Position numbers and translations under genes: made by a program
The notes under the pieces: model-generated
What the model saw: the letters and a program-made list of their open reading frames with translations, nothing else
What the model was told of the DNA's origin: nothing
Database searches by the model: none
NCBI GenBank assembly: GCA_048499455.1
Contig: JASNZV010000013.1
Coordinates: 1-64,000 of the forward strand
Direction: 5' to 3'
From: CFX5 sp023384495
GTDB taxonomy: Bacteria; Chloroflexota; Anaerolineae; Caldilineales; Caldilineaceae
Length of the DNA stretch: 64,000 nt
In this document: in pieces, positions 46,809 through 56,118 of the stretch
Layout of the letters: each line of letters opens with the position of its first letter
Position numbering within the stretch: position 1 is the stretch's first letter

Positions 46809-49079
46809 ATGTCAAACAGGCGGCAGTGGCGCTTTGGAGCTGCGCTTTTTTTATTCCTGGTGGGTAGCTTGCTGACGGCGGCGGCTCTGCGGATGACTCC
46901 CCCTTCACGGGCCATGACCTATACAGATCTGGTGCTTTACAGCGATAGCCTGGCCGCCGGCTGGCAAGATTGGTCCTGGAACAGTGCTATCCAATTCGAC
47001 AATGCTGCGCCGGTTCGCAGTGGCGTCACATCGGTGGCTGTTACCTACCAGACGGCATGGGCTGGGCTTTCGCTCCGCACCGCCGCGCCAGTCGACGGCG
47101 CTCTCTACAGCGGCATCAGCTTCTGGGTGCATGGGGGAACAGACGGCGCCCGCCAGTTGCGCTTCTTTGTGCAGCCGAGCGAAAGTGGCGCCAGTTCACC
47201 AGGCGTTGCCATTGATGCGCCGGCCAATCAATGGACAAAGTATAGCATCTCAATGGAGCAACTGGGCAATCCAGCTGCAATTGGCCGGCTGAACTGGCAA
47301 GACCGCTCGGGCGGCGCCCAACCAACGTTTTACCTTGACGATATTGTCTTTGTGGCCGGGAGCGCGTTTCCAGAGCCCGGCGACCATGCCACGATCCGCA
47401 TTGACACAACCGGTTCGCCGATTGCGATAGACCCGCGCATCCGCGGCACGAATCTGCCTACGTGGCTTGGCCCAACTTACTTGAGTGACGCCACCTTTCG
47501 CGCCCGTACGGTTGCAGCAGGTGTGACGATGATCCGTATGCCCGGCGGCAGCTGGAGCAATTCCTACGGCTGGCTCAGTTGTGAACTGCGCGCCAATCAG
47601 CCCGATGCGCTTCCCTGCGGCGCCGGTTGGGAAACATGGGTGGCCAGGCCGACCGACTATATCAATTTTTTGCGCGCCACCAATACGCAAGGTATGTGGG
47701 TAGTCAACCCCAATGGCACTCCTCAGGAGGCCGCTGCCGCCGTTGCCTTCTTCAACGCGTTGCCATCTGACACGACAGTGATTGGTGTAGACCGCAGCGG
47801 CTTCGACTGGCAGACCGCTGGTGATTGGGCGCAACTGCGCGCCGACCATGGGAACCCGGAGCCGCTGGGTGTCCAGCTCTGGGGGCTAGGCAATGAGGTC
47901 TACGGCGCAAAACCGTCCACTGGTGGAAGCCAATGCCAACCTTTCGGCTGGGAAGATGTCTGGACGTGCGACGGAACCGAGTACGCCACGGGCGCCCGCG
48001 GCTACGACGGCTACAATGCCTTCCGCGCCGCCATGCGCGCTGTGGACTCGACGATCCAGGTCGGCGCTGTAGGTCATCCCTTTGCCGCCGCCTACGACAA
48101 CTGGGGCGCCAAGGTGCTCACCGCCGCCGGGGCGACTATGGACTTTTACGACATTCACCGGTCCGCATTTTTTCAGTCGCCGTCGAGCAACGCCGTAGTG
48201 CTCGCCCAGCCGCAGACTGGCTGGACAGCCATCCGCAGCGACTTGACCATGGCCTTTACCACCTATGCCGGCGGGCGTTCGATCCCGGTGGGTGTGACCG
48301 GGTGGAATCTCTTTTCGGTGCAGGATCAGGACAACGAGCAGCTCATGACCCGCGCCGTCAATGCACTCTTTATGGCCGACACCCTCGGCAAAATGGCGGA
48401 GCATGGCTTTGGTATCGCCAATCAGTGGGGATTGGCCAATGGCCGCGCGGACAACGGCACGGACTATGGGCTCATGCATAGTGATAACAATTGGTACCGC
48501 AGCCCAGCCTACTATGTTTTTCCGCTTTGGGCGCGCTTTGGTGGCGAAATGTTGCCGACGACGTCCAACCTCAATGCGGCTACCCATCTCAGCGTCTATG
48601 GCGGTCGCATTGACGGCGATCAACTGTCGCTGCTGGCGATCAACAAGAGCGCCGACACGATTACCGGATCGATCGAGGCGCATGTGGGGAGCGGTATACG
48701 TACGGTTGTGAGCGGTGCCGCTGACGTGCTGAAAGCAGATTCGCTGATGGCGCAGTCGGTCACCTTCAACGGCAACAGTGACCCGGCCGATGACCTGAGC
48801 GACGCTCCCAGCGCGTTGCTGGCCGGCGGCGCTCCGTTCACCTATTCGTTCGCGCCGTATTCGGTCACGCTGCTGCGGCTGCAGCTGGGCAGCACCGTAC
48901 CCTATACACCAACGCCGACGCCAACCGCAACTGCGACCGCAACGCCCACCCCAACGGCCACGGCGACCCCCACACCCGAACCAACGGCGACCCCGACGAT
49001 AGTTCCGACTGTGCCTACCGTCGTCCCGCAGCCTGGATTATCCGATAGCACGATTTACCTGCCCATCGTGCGACGCTGA
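46809..49079 (+). CDS. Secreted GH51-like (arabinofuranosidase-type) protein with CBM-like domain and IYLPIVRR tail
   Basis: 756 residues. Signal peptide (FGAALFLFLVGSLLTAAAL), a beta-sandwich CBM-like domain to about residue 185 (YSDSLAAGWQDWSW, FYLDDIVFVAG), then a (beta/alpha)8-type domain with MIRMPGGSWSNSYGW and WGLGNEVYG. E363 in GNE is the expected acid/base. The expected nucleophile segment reads VGVTGWNLFS, with Gly498 where GH51-type enzymes have Glu (EWN). A C-terminal beta domain, a Thr/Pro repeat linker and DSTIYLPIVRR follow. It may bind rather than cleave glycans. Confidence 0.75.
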   Translation: MSNRRQWRFGAALFLFLVGSLLTAAALRMTPPSRAMTYTDLVLYSDSLAAGWQDWSWNSAIQFDNAAPVRSGVTSVAVTYQTAWAGLSLRTAAPVDGALYSGISFWVHGGTDGARQLRFFVQPSESGASSPGVAIDAPANQWTKYSISMEQLGNPAAIGRLNWQDRSGGAQPTFYLDDIVFVAGSAFPEPGDHATIRIDTTGSPIAIDPRIRGTNLPTWLGPTYLSDATFRARTVAAGVTMIRMPGGSWSNSYGWLSCELRANQPDALPCGAGWETWVARPTDYINFLRATNTQGMWVVNPNGTPQEAAAAVAFFNALPSDTTVIGVDRSGFDWQTAGDWAQLRADHGNPEPLGVQLWGLGNEVYGAKPSTGGSQCQPFGWEDVWTCDGTEYATGARGYDGYNAFRAAMRAVDSTIQVGAVGHPFAAAYDNWGAKVLTAAGATMDFYDIHRSAFFQSPSSNAVVLAQPQTGWTAIRSDLTMAFTTYAGGRSIPVGVTGWNLFSVQDQDNEQLMTRAVNALFMADTLGKMAEHGFGIANQWGLANGRADNGTDYGLMHSDNNWYRSPAYYVFPLWARFGGEMLPTTSNLNAATHLSVYGGRIDGDQLSLLAINKSADTITGSIEAHVGSGIRTVVSGAADVLKADSLMAQSVTFNGNSDPADDLSDAPSALLAGGAPFTYSFAPYSVTLLRLQLGSTVPYTPTPTPTATATATPTPTATATPTPEPTATPTIVPTVPTVVPQPGLSDSTIYLPIVRR

Positions 49080-49099
49080 ACGACCTTCGTGAAGGGAGA

Positions 49100-50344
49100 T
49101 CACCCCACCCACTCCACCAACGTCGCCACGCCCTGGCCGACGCCGACGCAGAGCGTCGCCAGGGCGTAGGGGGATGTGGCAGCCTGGTAGATAAAACGCC
49201 GCCTCATTTCATGCACCAAGGTGGTCATGATGCGGGCGCCGGAGCAGCCCAGGGGGTGACCCAGCGCGATTGCGCCGCCATTGACGTTGGTGCGGTCGTG
49301 GGGCAGGCCCAACTCGTCCATGACGGCCAGCGCCTGCACGGCGAAGGCCTCGTTGAGTTCGATGAGATCAAGGTCGGCCACGCTCAGCCGATGGCGCACA
49401 AGTAACTTGCGCACCGCAGGCGCGGGCCCCATGCCCATCAGCCGCGGGTCTACCCCTACTGCCGCCGAGCCGACAATGCGCGCCAACGGTTTCATGCCCA
49501 GTTGGGCGGTTTTCTCAGCCGACATCAGCAGCAGCGCCGCGGCCCCGTCGTTGAGCCCCGATGCGTTGCCCGCGGTCACGGTTCCGCCGGCGCGGAACGC
49601 AGGCTTGAGCCGGGCCAGCGCCTCCATGCTGGTCGCCAGCTCGAATTGGCCATCCACCCACGTCATGCGCGGGTGCTCGTCGGTGTCGAAAATACGCGGC
49701 TCTCCGCGGGGTTGGGGGATGGGAACGGGAACGATCTCAGCGTCGAATTTGCCGGCATTGATGGCCGCCACCGCGCGTCGCTGGCTCTCCAGCGCAAAGG
49801 CGTCCTGTCGCTCGCGGGGGATGTGCGTCTGTTCGTAGATGTTCTCCGCCGTCTCGCCCATAGCCTCCAGCGGGAAGCGCGCCGCCAGCCGTAGATTGGG
49901 GAAGCGCCAGCCGATGCTGGTGTCGAAAAATTGGGCGTTGCGGTCGAACGCGCTCTCGCTCTTGCCAAGCACAAAGGGCGCGCGCGTCATGCTCTCCACC
50001 CCGCCAGCGATCACAATGTCGGCCTCACCCACCCGGATGGCGCGGGCGGCGGCGTTGACGGCGTCCAGCCCTGAGGCGCAGAGGCGGTTGACGGTGCTGC
50101 CGGCTACGCTGTGCGGGAAGCCGGCGAGCAGCGCGGCCACGCGCGCCACATTACGGTTGTCCTCGCCGGCCTGGTTCGCGCAGCCGAGCACCACCTCGTC
50201 GACCAGCGCCGGGTCGATGCCCGTGCGTTCGACGAGCGCAGCGAGGGCATGTGCAGCCAGGTCGTCGGGGCGGACGGTGCTCAGCGCGCCGCGGAAGGTT
50301 CCAATCGGCGTGCGAACAGCGTCGATGATGAGGGCGTCGGTCAT
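49100..50344 (-). CDS. Acetyl-CoA acetyltransferase / 3-oxoadipyl-CoA-type thiolase
   Basis: 414 residues from the ATG at 50344 (CGGAG upstream); the in-frame start at 50467 adds unconserved sequence. Catalytic Cys in STVNRLCASGLDAV, His in AIALGHPLGCSGAR and second Cys in ATLCVGVGQG. IIDAVRTPIGTFRGALS and GWRFPN resemble PcaF-type thiolases. Divergent from a two-subunit CoA-transferase across 139 bp, the arrangement of a 3-oxoacid degradation module (for example 3-oxoadipate to succinyl-CoA and acetyl-CoA). Substrate is inference. Confidence 0.88.
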   Translation of the reverse strand: MTDALIIDAVRTPIGTFRGALSTVRPDDLAAHALAALVERTGIDPALVDEVVLGCANQAGEDNRNVARVAALLAGFPHSVAGSTVNRLCASGLDAVNAAARAIRVGEADIVIAGGVESMTRAPFVLGKSESAFDRNAQFFDTSIGWRFPNLRLAARFPLEAMGETAENIYEQTHIPRERQDAFALESQRRAVAAINAGKFDAEIVPVPIPQPRGEPRIFDTDEHPRMTWVDGQFELATSMEALARLKPAFRAGGTVTAGNASGLNDGAAALLLMSAEKTAQLGMKPLARIVGSAAVGVDPRLMGMGPAPAVRKLLVRHRLSVADLDLIELNEAFAVQALAVMDELGLPHDRTNVNGGAIALGHPLGCSGARIMTTLVHEMRRRFIYQAATSPYALATLCVGVGQGVATLVEWVG

Positions 50345-50483
50345 GGCTTTGCTCCGTTGGTTGTCATGCGGCAAAATGTCGGATGTCGGGTGTGTTGCAC
50401 AATTGGCGCAAAACAGTGTAACATGAGAACCGTCGATAGGCGTACTCAGATTTGACGTTTGACGCATTACGCATCACGCTTCC

Positions 50484-51398
50484 ATGTCCAAGCTCACAAC
50501 CATGCGCGACGCCGTCGCCCGCCTCGTACGTGACGGCGATACGGTTGCCATCGAAGGCTTTACCCACCTGATCTGTTTTGCCGCCGCTCACGAGATCATT
50601 CGCCAAGGCCGCCGCAACCTCACCGTCTGCCGCATGACGCCCGACCTGGTCTATGACCAGATGGTGGCCGCCGGCTGTGTGCGCAAGCTGATCTTCTCCT
50701 ATCTGGGCAACCCGGGTGTCGGCTCGCTCCACCCCATCCGCCGGGCGGTGGAACAGGGCATCCCCCAGCCGCTGGAATTGGAGGAATACACCCACTTTGG
50801 GCTGGCCGCTCGCTTTTTGGCCGGCGCGGCGCGGCTGCCCTTCTATCCCCTGCGCACCTTCGCCGGTTCGGACCTGCCGTCGGCCAACCCGCTGATCCGC
50901 CAGGTGCAAGACCCGTACGGCGGGCCGCCCATCTATGTCGTGCCTCCCCTTCACCCCGACGTGACCATAGTCCACGTGCAGCGGGCGGACGCGAATGGCA
51001 ATGCGCAGATCTGGGGGCTGCTGGGCATGCAGGCCGAAGCCGCCTTTGCCGCCGAGCGAGTGATCGTCGTGGCCGAAGAAATTGTGGACGAGGCGGTCAT
51101 TCGCCGCGACCCCAACCGCACCGCCATCCCCGCGCTGGTGGTGGATGCCGTGGTGCATGAGCCGTATGGCGCGCACCCGGCCTATGTGCAGGGCTATTAT
51201 GATCGCGATGGCGATTTCTATCTCGAGTGGGACAAGCTTTCGCAGAGCCACGACGCCACCCTGCGCTGGCTCGATGAATGGGTCTACGGCGTGGCGGATC
51301 GCGCGGCGTATGTGGCCAAGATGGGCGCGGCGGCCTGGGTCCGCCTCCACCCCGGCGAAGCGTGGAGCGGCGCGGTGAACTATGGGGTGTACCGGTGA
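50484..51398 (+). CDS. CoA-transferase subunit A (glutaconate/3-oxoacid type)
   Basis: 304 residues, family I CoA-transferase alpha subunit: VARLVRDGDTVAIEGFTHLICFAAAHEIIRQG at the N-terminus, DPYGGPPIYVVPPLHPDVTIVHVQRADANGNAQIWG in the middle. Expected to form a complex with the beta subunit encoded at 52051, but two unrelated small genes lie between them. Divergent thiolase upstream supports a role in 3-oxoacid catabolism. Confidence 0.86.
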   Translation: MSKLTTMRDAVARLVRDGDTVAIEGFTHLICFAAAHEIIRQGRRNLTVCRMTPDLVYDQMVAAGCVRKLIFSYLGNPGVGSLHPIRRAVEQGIPQPLELEEYTHFGLAARFLAGAARLPFYPLRTFAGSDLPSANPLIRQVQDPYGGPPIYVVPPLHPDVTIVHVQRADANGNAQIWGLLGMQAEAAFAAERVIVVAEEIVDEAVIRRDPNRTAIPALVVDAVVHEPYGAHPAYVQGYYDRDGDFYLEWDKLSQSHDATLRWLDEWVYGVADRAAYVAKMGAAAWVRLHPGEAWSGAVNYGVYR

Positions 51399-51427
51399 AC
51401 TGAAATCGAACTGTAAGGTTTTTCAAC

Positions 51428-51754
51428 ATGAAGCTGCCGCCCGATTTCGTGATCCCATATCAAAAGCTGGCCCAATATCTACTCATTCCAAGGGCTGTTG
51501 ACGACAAGTCGAAATTCCTCGCACAGGGTGGGTTCACAGCAATAAACCCCCATAGGCTTGAAGAAGCAATCCGACAGTTAGCGGAATCAGAAGAAGCGAT
51601 CTATGATCAAAGTAACGAATATGGCGACTTCTATCGCGTCGAGGGGATGATACATGGACCATCACACTCCTTACTTGTGACAACCATATGGATCATACCG
51701 AGGGATGCCAAGGAACAATGCCGTTTTGTGACGCTGAAGCCGCTGAGGAGATAG
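51428..51754 (+). CDS. DUF6883-like small protein
   Basis: 108 residues. KLPPDFVIPYQKLAQYLLIP, SKFLAQGGFTAINPHRLEEAIRQLAES and FYRVEGMIHGPSHSLLVTTIWI match the pattern I associate with DUF6883 proteins. The stop is 2 bp before the next small gene, whose product resembles DUF4926. Such pairs occur together in genomes rich in toxin-antitoxin loci; function unproven. This AT-richer cassette interrupts the CoA-transferase gene pair and so looks like an insertion. Confidence 0.7.
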   Translation: MKLPPDFVIPYQKLAQYLLIPRAVDDKSKFLAQGGFTAINPHRLEEAIRQLAESEEAIYDQSNEYGDFYRVEGMIHGPSHSLLVTTIWIIPRDAKEQCRFVTLKPLRR

Positions 51755-51756
51755 GT

Positions 51757-52005
51757 ATGAAACCCGAGCTATATACTCGCATTGTGCTCACATGTGATGT
51801 GCCTGCAGAAGGGTTGCATCGGGGGGACCTTGCATGGGTCGTTGACTATCTTCCCCACCCGGCGCAGGGGGAAGAAGGCGCCATAATCGAAATTTTCAAC
51901 GTATTGGGCGAATCGCTGCGTGTGGCGATTGTGCCCATTTCCGCCATTGCACCGGTGCAGGCCGATCAGGTGCCAACTGTCCGCGAGTTGGCTGCTGCTC
52001 TGTAA
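51757..52005 (+). CDS. DUF4926-like small protein
   Basis: 82 residues from the ATG at 51757 with GAGGAG upstream. A small SH3-like beta-barrel pattern is visible: VLTCDVPAEGLHRGDLAWVVDYLP, GAIIEIFNVLGESLRVAIVPISAI. This fits DUF4926. It is tightly coupled to the preceding DUF6883-like gene and ends 45 bp before the CoA-transferase beta subunit. Possibly the antitoxin or partner half of a two-gene module; that reading is inference. Confidence 0.72.
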   Translation: MKPELYTRIVLTCDVPAEGLHRGDLAWVVDYLPHPAQGEEGAIIEIFNVLGESLRVAIVPISAIAPVQADQVPTVRELAAAL

Positions 52006-52050
52006 TTTCATGATCCGCTTCATCGGCAAATTGATTATTGCTTATCAAGC

Positions 52051-52806
52051 ATGCACTACACCGCTTCCGAACTGATGATCGTCGCCGCCGCGCGCGCGCT
52101 GGCCGGCGCCCGAGTGGTCTTTGTGGGCGTGGGGCTGCCCAACATTGCCTGCAACCTGGCCCAGCGCACCGTTGCGCCAGCGCTGGAGCTGGTCTATGAG
52201 GCGGGCGTGTATGGGGCGCGGCCGGCCCGGCTGCCCCTCTCGGTGGGCGACCCAACGCTGGTGAGCGGCGCGCTGGCCGCGATGCCCATGGGCCAGTTGT
52301 TCCAATACTACTTGCAGCGCGGGCTGATCGATGTGGGCTTTCTCGGCGCCGCGCAGATCGACCGCTTTGGCAACCTCAACAGCACGGTCATCGGCGACTA
52401 TCACCGGCCCAAAGTGCGCCTGCCCGGCAGCGGCGGCGCCTGCGAGATCGCCCTGCTCGCCCGCCGCATCCTTGTCATCTGCCGCCTCAGCCGGCGCACC
52501 TTTGTCGAGAAGCTGGACTTTCAGACCACGCCCGGCTTTCTCAGCGGCGGCGAGAGCCGCGCCGCGCTCAACGCGCCCGGCGGCGGCCCAGAGGCGGTCA
52601 TCACCGACAGGGCGATCTTCCGCTTTGACCCGACGACGCGTGAGATGCTGCTGACGTCGCTGCACCCCGGCGCGACTGTCGAAGCGGTCCAGGCGCAGGT
52701 GGGGTGGCCACTGCGTATCGCCGACGCCCTGGTCGAGACGCCCCCACCCAGCGAGGCAGAGATGGCTATCCTCCACGAGCTCGACCGGCTCGGGCGTTTC
52801 CGGTGA
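52051..52806 (+). CDS. CoA-transferase subunit B (glutaconate/3-oxoacid type)
   Basis: 251 residues. ELVYEAGVYGARP places Glu50 at the position of the catalytic Glu in GctB-like subunits. GLIDVGFLGAAQIDRFGNLNSTVIG and SGGACEIALLARR are typical beta-subunit blocks. It should pair with the subunit A gene at 50484. The separation of A and B by a 580-bp two-gene cassette is unusual for this normally contiguous pair. Confidence 0.86.
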   Translation: MHYTASELMIVAAARALAGARVVFVGVGLPNIACNLAQRTVAPALELVYEAGVYGARPARLPLSVGDPTLVSGALAAMPMGQLFQYYLQRGLIDVGFLGAAQIDRFGNLNSTVIGDYHRPKVRLPGSGGACEIALLARRILVICRLSRRTFVEKLDFQTTPGFLSGGESRAALNAPGGGPEAVITDRAIFRFDPTTREMLLTSLHPGATVEAVQAQVGWPLRIADALVETPPPSEAEMAILHELDRLGRFR

Positions 52807-52864
52807 GAGGGGCGGCCCTCGTATCTTGAATGCCATCACCCAAGTCAAGAAAGCACAACCAATC

Positions 52865-53818
52865 ATGAACGCACCGACCTTTACCGACATCATCCGGGCG
52901 CAGAAAACCATTCGCCCCTATCTGCCGCCCACACCGCTCCACCGCTACCCCGCGCTGGATAGCCTGCTCGGCGCCGAAGTCTATGTCAAACATGAGAACT
53001 ACCAACCGATTGGCGCGTTCAAGGTGCGCGGTGGGGTCAACTTTATGGCCCATCTGCCGCCCGAAGCGCGCGCCCGCGGCGTGATCACAGCCTCCACGGG
53101 CAACCATGGCCAGTCCATTGCCTACGCCGCCCGCCTCTTTGGCATGCGCGCGGTCATCGTCGCGCCCGAAGGGGCAAACCCGGTCAAGGTGGAGGCCATG
53201 CGCGGCTATGGCGCCGAGGTCGTCTTTCATGGCGCCGATTTCGAGGCGGGCAAACGCCACGCGCAAACGTTGGCCGAGACGCAGGGGTTGCGCTTTGTCT
53301 CGTCGGGCGACGAGCCGCTGCTGATCGCCGGCGTGGGCACGCACACGCTGGAAGTTCTCGAAGCCGAGCCGGAGATCGACGTGGTCATCGTCCCATTGGG
53401 GGGCGGCAGCGGTGTGGCCGGCGCCTGCCTGGCCGCCAAGGGGATCAACCCACGCGTCGAGGTGATCGCGGTGCAGGCCAGCGGCGCGCCGGCGGGCTAC
53501 CTTACCTGGCGGGCGCGCGCCTGGCGCACGGCGGCCATCAACACGCTGGCGGGTGGGCTGGCCACAGGCGAGCCCTTTATGATGCCGCAGGCAATCCTCT
53601 GGGAGCATCTGGACGATTTTGTGTTGGTGGATGACGACGAACTGCTCGCGGCCATGCGCCATTATCTGGAAAAGGCCAAAACGCTGGCCGAGCCTGCCGG
53701 CGCCGCGCCCTTGGCCGCCGCGCTGCGCATCCGCGAGCGGCTGCGGGGCAAAAAGGTTGCCCTCATCCTCAGCGGCGGCAACGCCTCGCCCGACGAATTG
53801 CGGCGCTGTCTGGCCTGA
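52865..53818 (+). CDS. Threonine/serine ammonia-lyase (PLP fold type II)
   Basis: 317 residues from the ATG at 52865; a TTG at 52826 is in frame but weaker. Internal aldimine Lys in IGAFKVRGG, substrate loop ASTGNHGQSIAYAARLFG, PLP phosphate loop PLGGGSGVAGACL and LILSGGNAS at the C-terminus. No ACT domain, so it is a catabolic or unregulated dehydratase, or a related ammonia-lyase, rather than biosynthetic IlvA. It follows the CoA-transferase on the same strand. Confidence 0.86.
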   Translation: MNAPTFTDIIRAQKTIRPYLPPTPLHRYPALDSLLGAEVYVKHENYQPIGAFKVRGGVNFMAHLPPEARARGVITASTGNHGQSIAYAARLFGMRAVIVAPEGANPVKVEAMRGYGAEVVFHGADFEAGKRHAQTLAETQGLRFVSSGDEPLLIAGVGTHTLEVLEAEPEIDVVIVPLGGGSGVAGACLAAKGINPRVEVIAVQASGAPAGYLTWRARAWRTAAINTLAGGLATGEPFMMPQAILWEHLDDFVLVDDDELLAAMRHYLEKAKTLAEPAGAAPLAAALRIRERLRGKKVALILSGGNASPDELRRCLA

Positions 53819-53874
53819 GTGCATTCCCGTTTGCTGGGGTTTACCTGGGATTCGGCCTACCCGCGGAGGCGATC

Positions 53875-56118
53875 ATGGTGCAATTGGAGGGCGCTTTGGG
53901 GTCGCGGCCCGCTGTCAACGAGTCCGGCCAGAGCTGGCGTACCCAGCAAGAGGAGCGTCTGTGGCCGGTCTCCCTCAGCTGCCTGTTGGGTGGGCTGCTC
54001 CTGTTTATGGCGGACGGTTGGTTGTTGGAGCCGGCGCAGATCAATGTGCTGGGGTTGACCTTGTTCGTCGTGGCGTTAGGCAGCCTGATGCTGACAAGCC
54101 ACCATTTGGCGCTGGCGGTGTGGGTTCTCTTGGGCGGGTTTACGCTCGCGGTGGCGCTCGCCGTCCGCTGGCTGCCCGGGCACGGAATCGCCGCGCTCTA
54201 CGTGCTGCCCGTGGGGCTTGCGGCGTGGACACGGGGTCGGCGGGCCGGGCTGGTGGCTGGCCTGGCGGTGACGGGCCTGCTCTTGATGCAGCCATTCTCG
54301 ATTATGCCAGGGTTTGCCGCAGGCGAACTGTCGGCAGCGCTGTTATTGGTCAATCTGACCTGGATCAGCGCATGGTTTGGTGAAGCCGAACATGAGGCAG
54401 CCTATGACCGTCTCTTTATCCAATACCGCCAGACGCAGACCCTGCTCGAAGAGGCGCGTGACCAACGACTTTTGCTCAATCAGGCCAACGAGGATCTGGC
54501 CGAGGCCTATGCGCAGGTGGCGCGGCTCAATGAGTTGCTGCGCACGAGCCAGGTGGAGGTGGAGCAGGCTCGCCGCGCCAAAGAAGAGTTCGTCGCCAAT
54601 GTAAGCCACGAACTGCGCACCCCCCTCAACATGATCATTGGCTTTAGCGAAATGATCCTCAACGCGCCGGCTGCGTACCAACACAAAGCTTCGCCGGCGC
54701 TCCTGGCCGATATGGGCGTGATCTACCGCAACAGCCAGCATCTCCAGCAGTTGATCAACGACGTGCTCGACCTGAGCCAGATCGACGCCGGGCAATTTAC
54801 CATCCAGCGCGAGTGGGTGGACCTGGCCGCGATCGTGCGCGAGGCGCTGGAGGCGGTGGATCCCCTCTACCACGCCAAAGGCCTGACACTGAAGAGTGAG
54901 CTCGAACCCGATCTGCCCCTGGTGCGCTGTGACCGGCTGCGCATCCGCCAGATCTTACTTAACTTGCTGAGCAATGCGGGCCGGTTCACGGCAATGGGCG
55001 GGGTCACGGTCGCCGTGCGGGCCGGCGCAGACGCGGTAACGGTGAGCGTCAGCGACACGGGGCCGGGCATTGCTCCCGACGAGCGGAAGCGCATCTTTGA
55101 GCCCTTCCAGCAGCTCGACGCCTCGACCCGGCGGCAACATGGCGGCAGCGGTTTGGGGTTGAGCATTTGCCGGCGGCTGGTGGAGCTCCACGGCGGGCGG
55201 ATGGGCATTGAGAGCGCGGTGGGGGTTGGCAGCACTTTTTTCTTTTCGCTGCCGCTTGAGGTCGAGCCAGGCGCAAGCCCCAGTGTCGGTCGATGGTTCA
55301 ACCAATATGCGCCCTACGCGCCGCGCACACGGCGACCGGTCATTGAGATTGGCCGGCCACCGGCGCAGATCGTCGTGCTCGAACAAGGCGACACGTTGCG
55401 ACGACAGGTGGCCACGCACCTGGGGGAGGTCGAAACGGTGGGCGTGCGGACGGTGGCGGAGTTGAGCCAGCTCCTGACAACGACTGCGCCCAGCCTGATC
55501 TTGGTCAACGACGCGCAGGTGATGGAAGATTGGCGGCTCATCCGGCGCTTGTTGCCGTTGCCGGCGCGCACCCCCGTGATCAGCTGTTTTGCGCCTGGGC
55601 TGCCTGAGGCGTGCGAGCAACTCCACGTCGCGGCATATCTGATCAAACCGGTCACGCGGGAAGCCCTGCTCACCGCTGTTGCGCGAGTTGCCCCGCCTGC
55701 GGCCTCTCTACTCGTGGTGGAGGACAACACCGTGGTTGCGCATTTGGTGGCGCGCCAGCTTGCTTCCGCAAACCTGGGGTACCGGCTGCTACGGGCGAGC
55801 AGCGGCGAGCGCGCGCTCGAAATGATGCATCAGGAACGGCCTGATGCTGTGCTCTTGGATTTGGGGTTGCCCGACCAAGATGGCTATCAGGTGTTGCAGG
55901 CAAAAAACGGCGACCCTGCACTGCGGGCGATCCCGGTGCTGATCGTATCGGCGCGCGACCCGTTGGGTGAGCCGGTGGTCACGAACCGGCTGCGCGTCGA
56001 GATGGCGGGCGGGCTCTCGGTGCGAGATATCTTGCTCAGCGCCGCCGCGATCAGCCAGGCGCTGTCGCCGATGAAACGGTTACGCGGGCAAGCGCTTCCA
56101 GAAAGGCATGTTGGCTGA
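53875..56118 (+). CDS. Membrane hybrid histidine kinase with two C-terminal receivers (first degenerate)
   Basis: 747 residues. About five or six TM helices (SLSCLLGGLLLFMADGWLL to LSAALLLVNLTWISAWF), a coiled linker, then HisKA with the His in NVSHELRTPLNMIIG, N box LRQILLNLLSNA, and G boxes SDTGPGIAPDE and GGSGLGLSICRRL. A first receiver-like domain lacks the phospho-Asp (LILVNDAQ) and keeps the Lys region. The second (LLVVEDNTVV, AVLLDLGLPDQDG) is intact. Its 3' end overlaps the convergent regulator gene by 68 bp. Signal unknown. Confidence 0.88.
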   Translation: MVQLEGALGSRPAVNESGQSWRTQQEERLWPVSLSCLLGGLLLFMADGWLLEPAQINVLGLTLFVVALGSLMLTSHHLALAVWVLLGGFTLAVALAVRWLPGHGIAALYVLPVGLAAWTRGRRAGLVAGLAVTGLLLMQPFSIMPGFAAGELSAALLLVNLTWISAWFGEAEHEAAYDRLFIQYRQTQTLLEEARDQRLLLNQANEDLAEAYAQVARLNELLRTSQVEVEQARRAKEEFVANVSHELRTPLNMIIGFSEMILNAPAAYQHKASPALLADMGVIYRNSQHLQQLINDVLDLSQIDAGQFTIQREWVDLAAIVREALEAVDPLYHAKGLTLKSELEPDLPLVRCDRLRIRQILLNLLSNAGRFTAMGGVTVAVRAGADAVTVSVSDTGPGIAPDERKRIFEPFQQLDASTRRQHGGSGLGLSICRRLVELHGGRMGIESAVGVGSTFFFSLPLEVEPGASPSVGRWFNQYAPYAPRTRRPVIEIGRPPAQIVVLEQGDTLRRQVATHLGEVETVGVRTVAELSQLLTTTAPSLILVNDAQVMEDWRLIRRLLPLPARTPVISCFAPGLPEACEQLHVAAYLIKPVTREALLTAVARVAPPAASLLVVEDNTVVAHLVARQLASANLGYRLLRASSGERALEMMHQERPDAVLLDLGLPDQDGYQVLQAKNGDPALRAIPVLIVSARDPLGEPVVTNRLRVEMAGGLSVRDILLSAAAISQALSPMKRLRGQALPERHVG

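Noticed and set aside
50395..50424. TTGCAC/TAACAT as promoter for CoA-transferase subunit A
   Set aside because: The -35 matches only half the consensus and the spacer is 18 bp; too weak to list.
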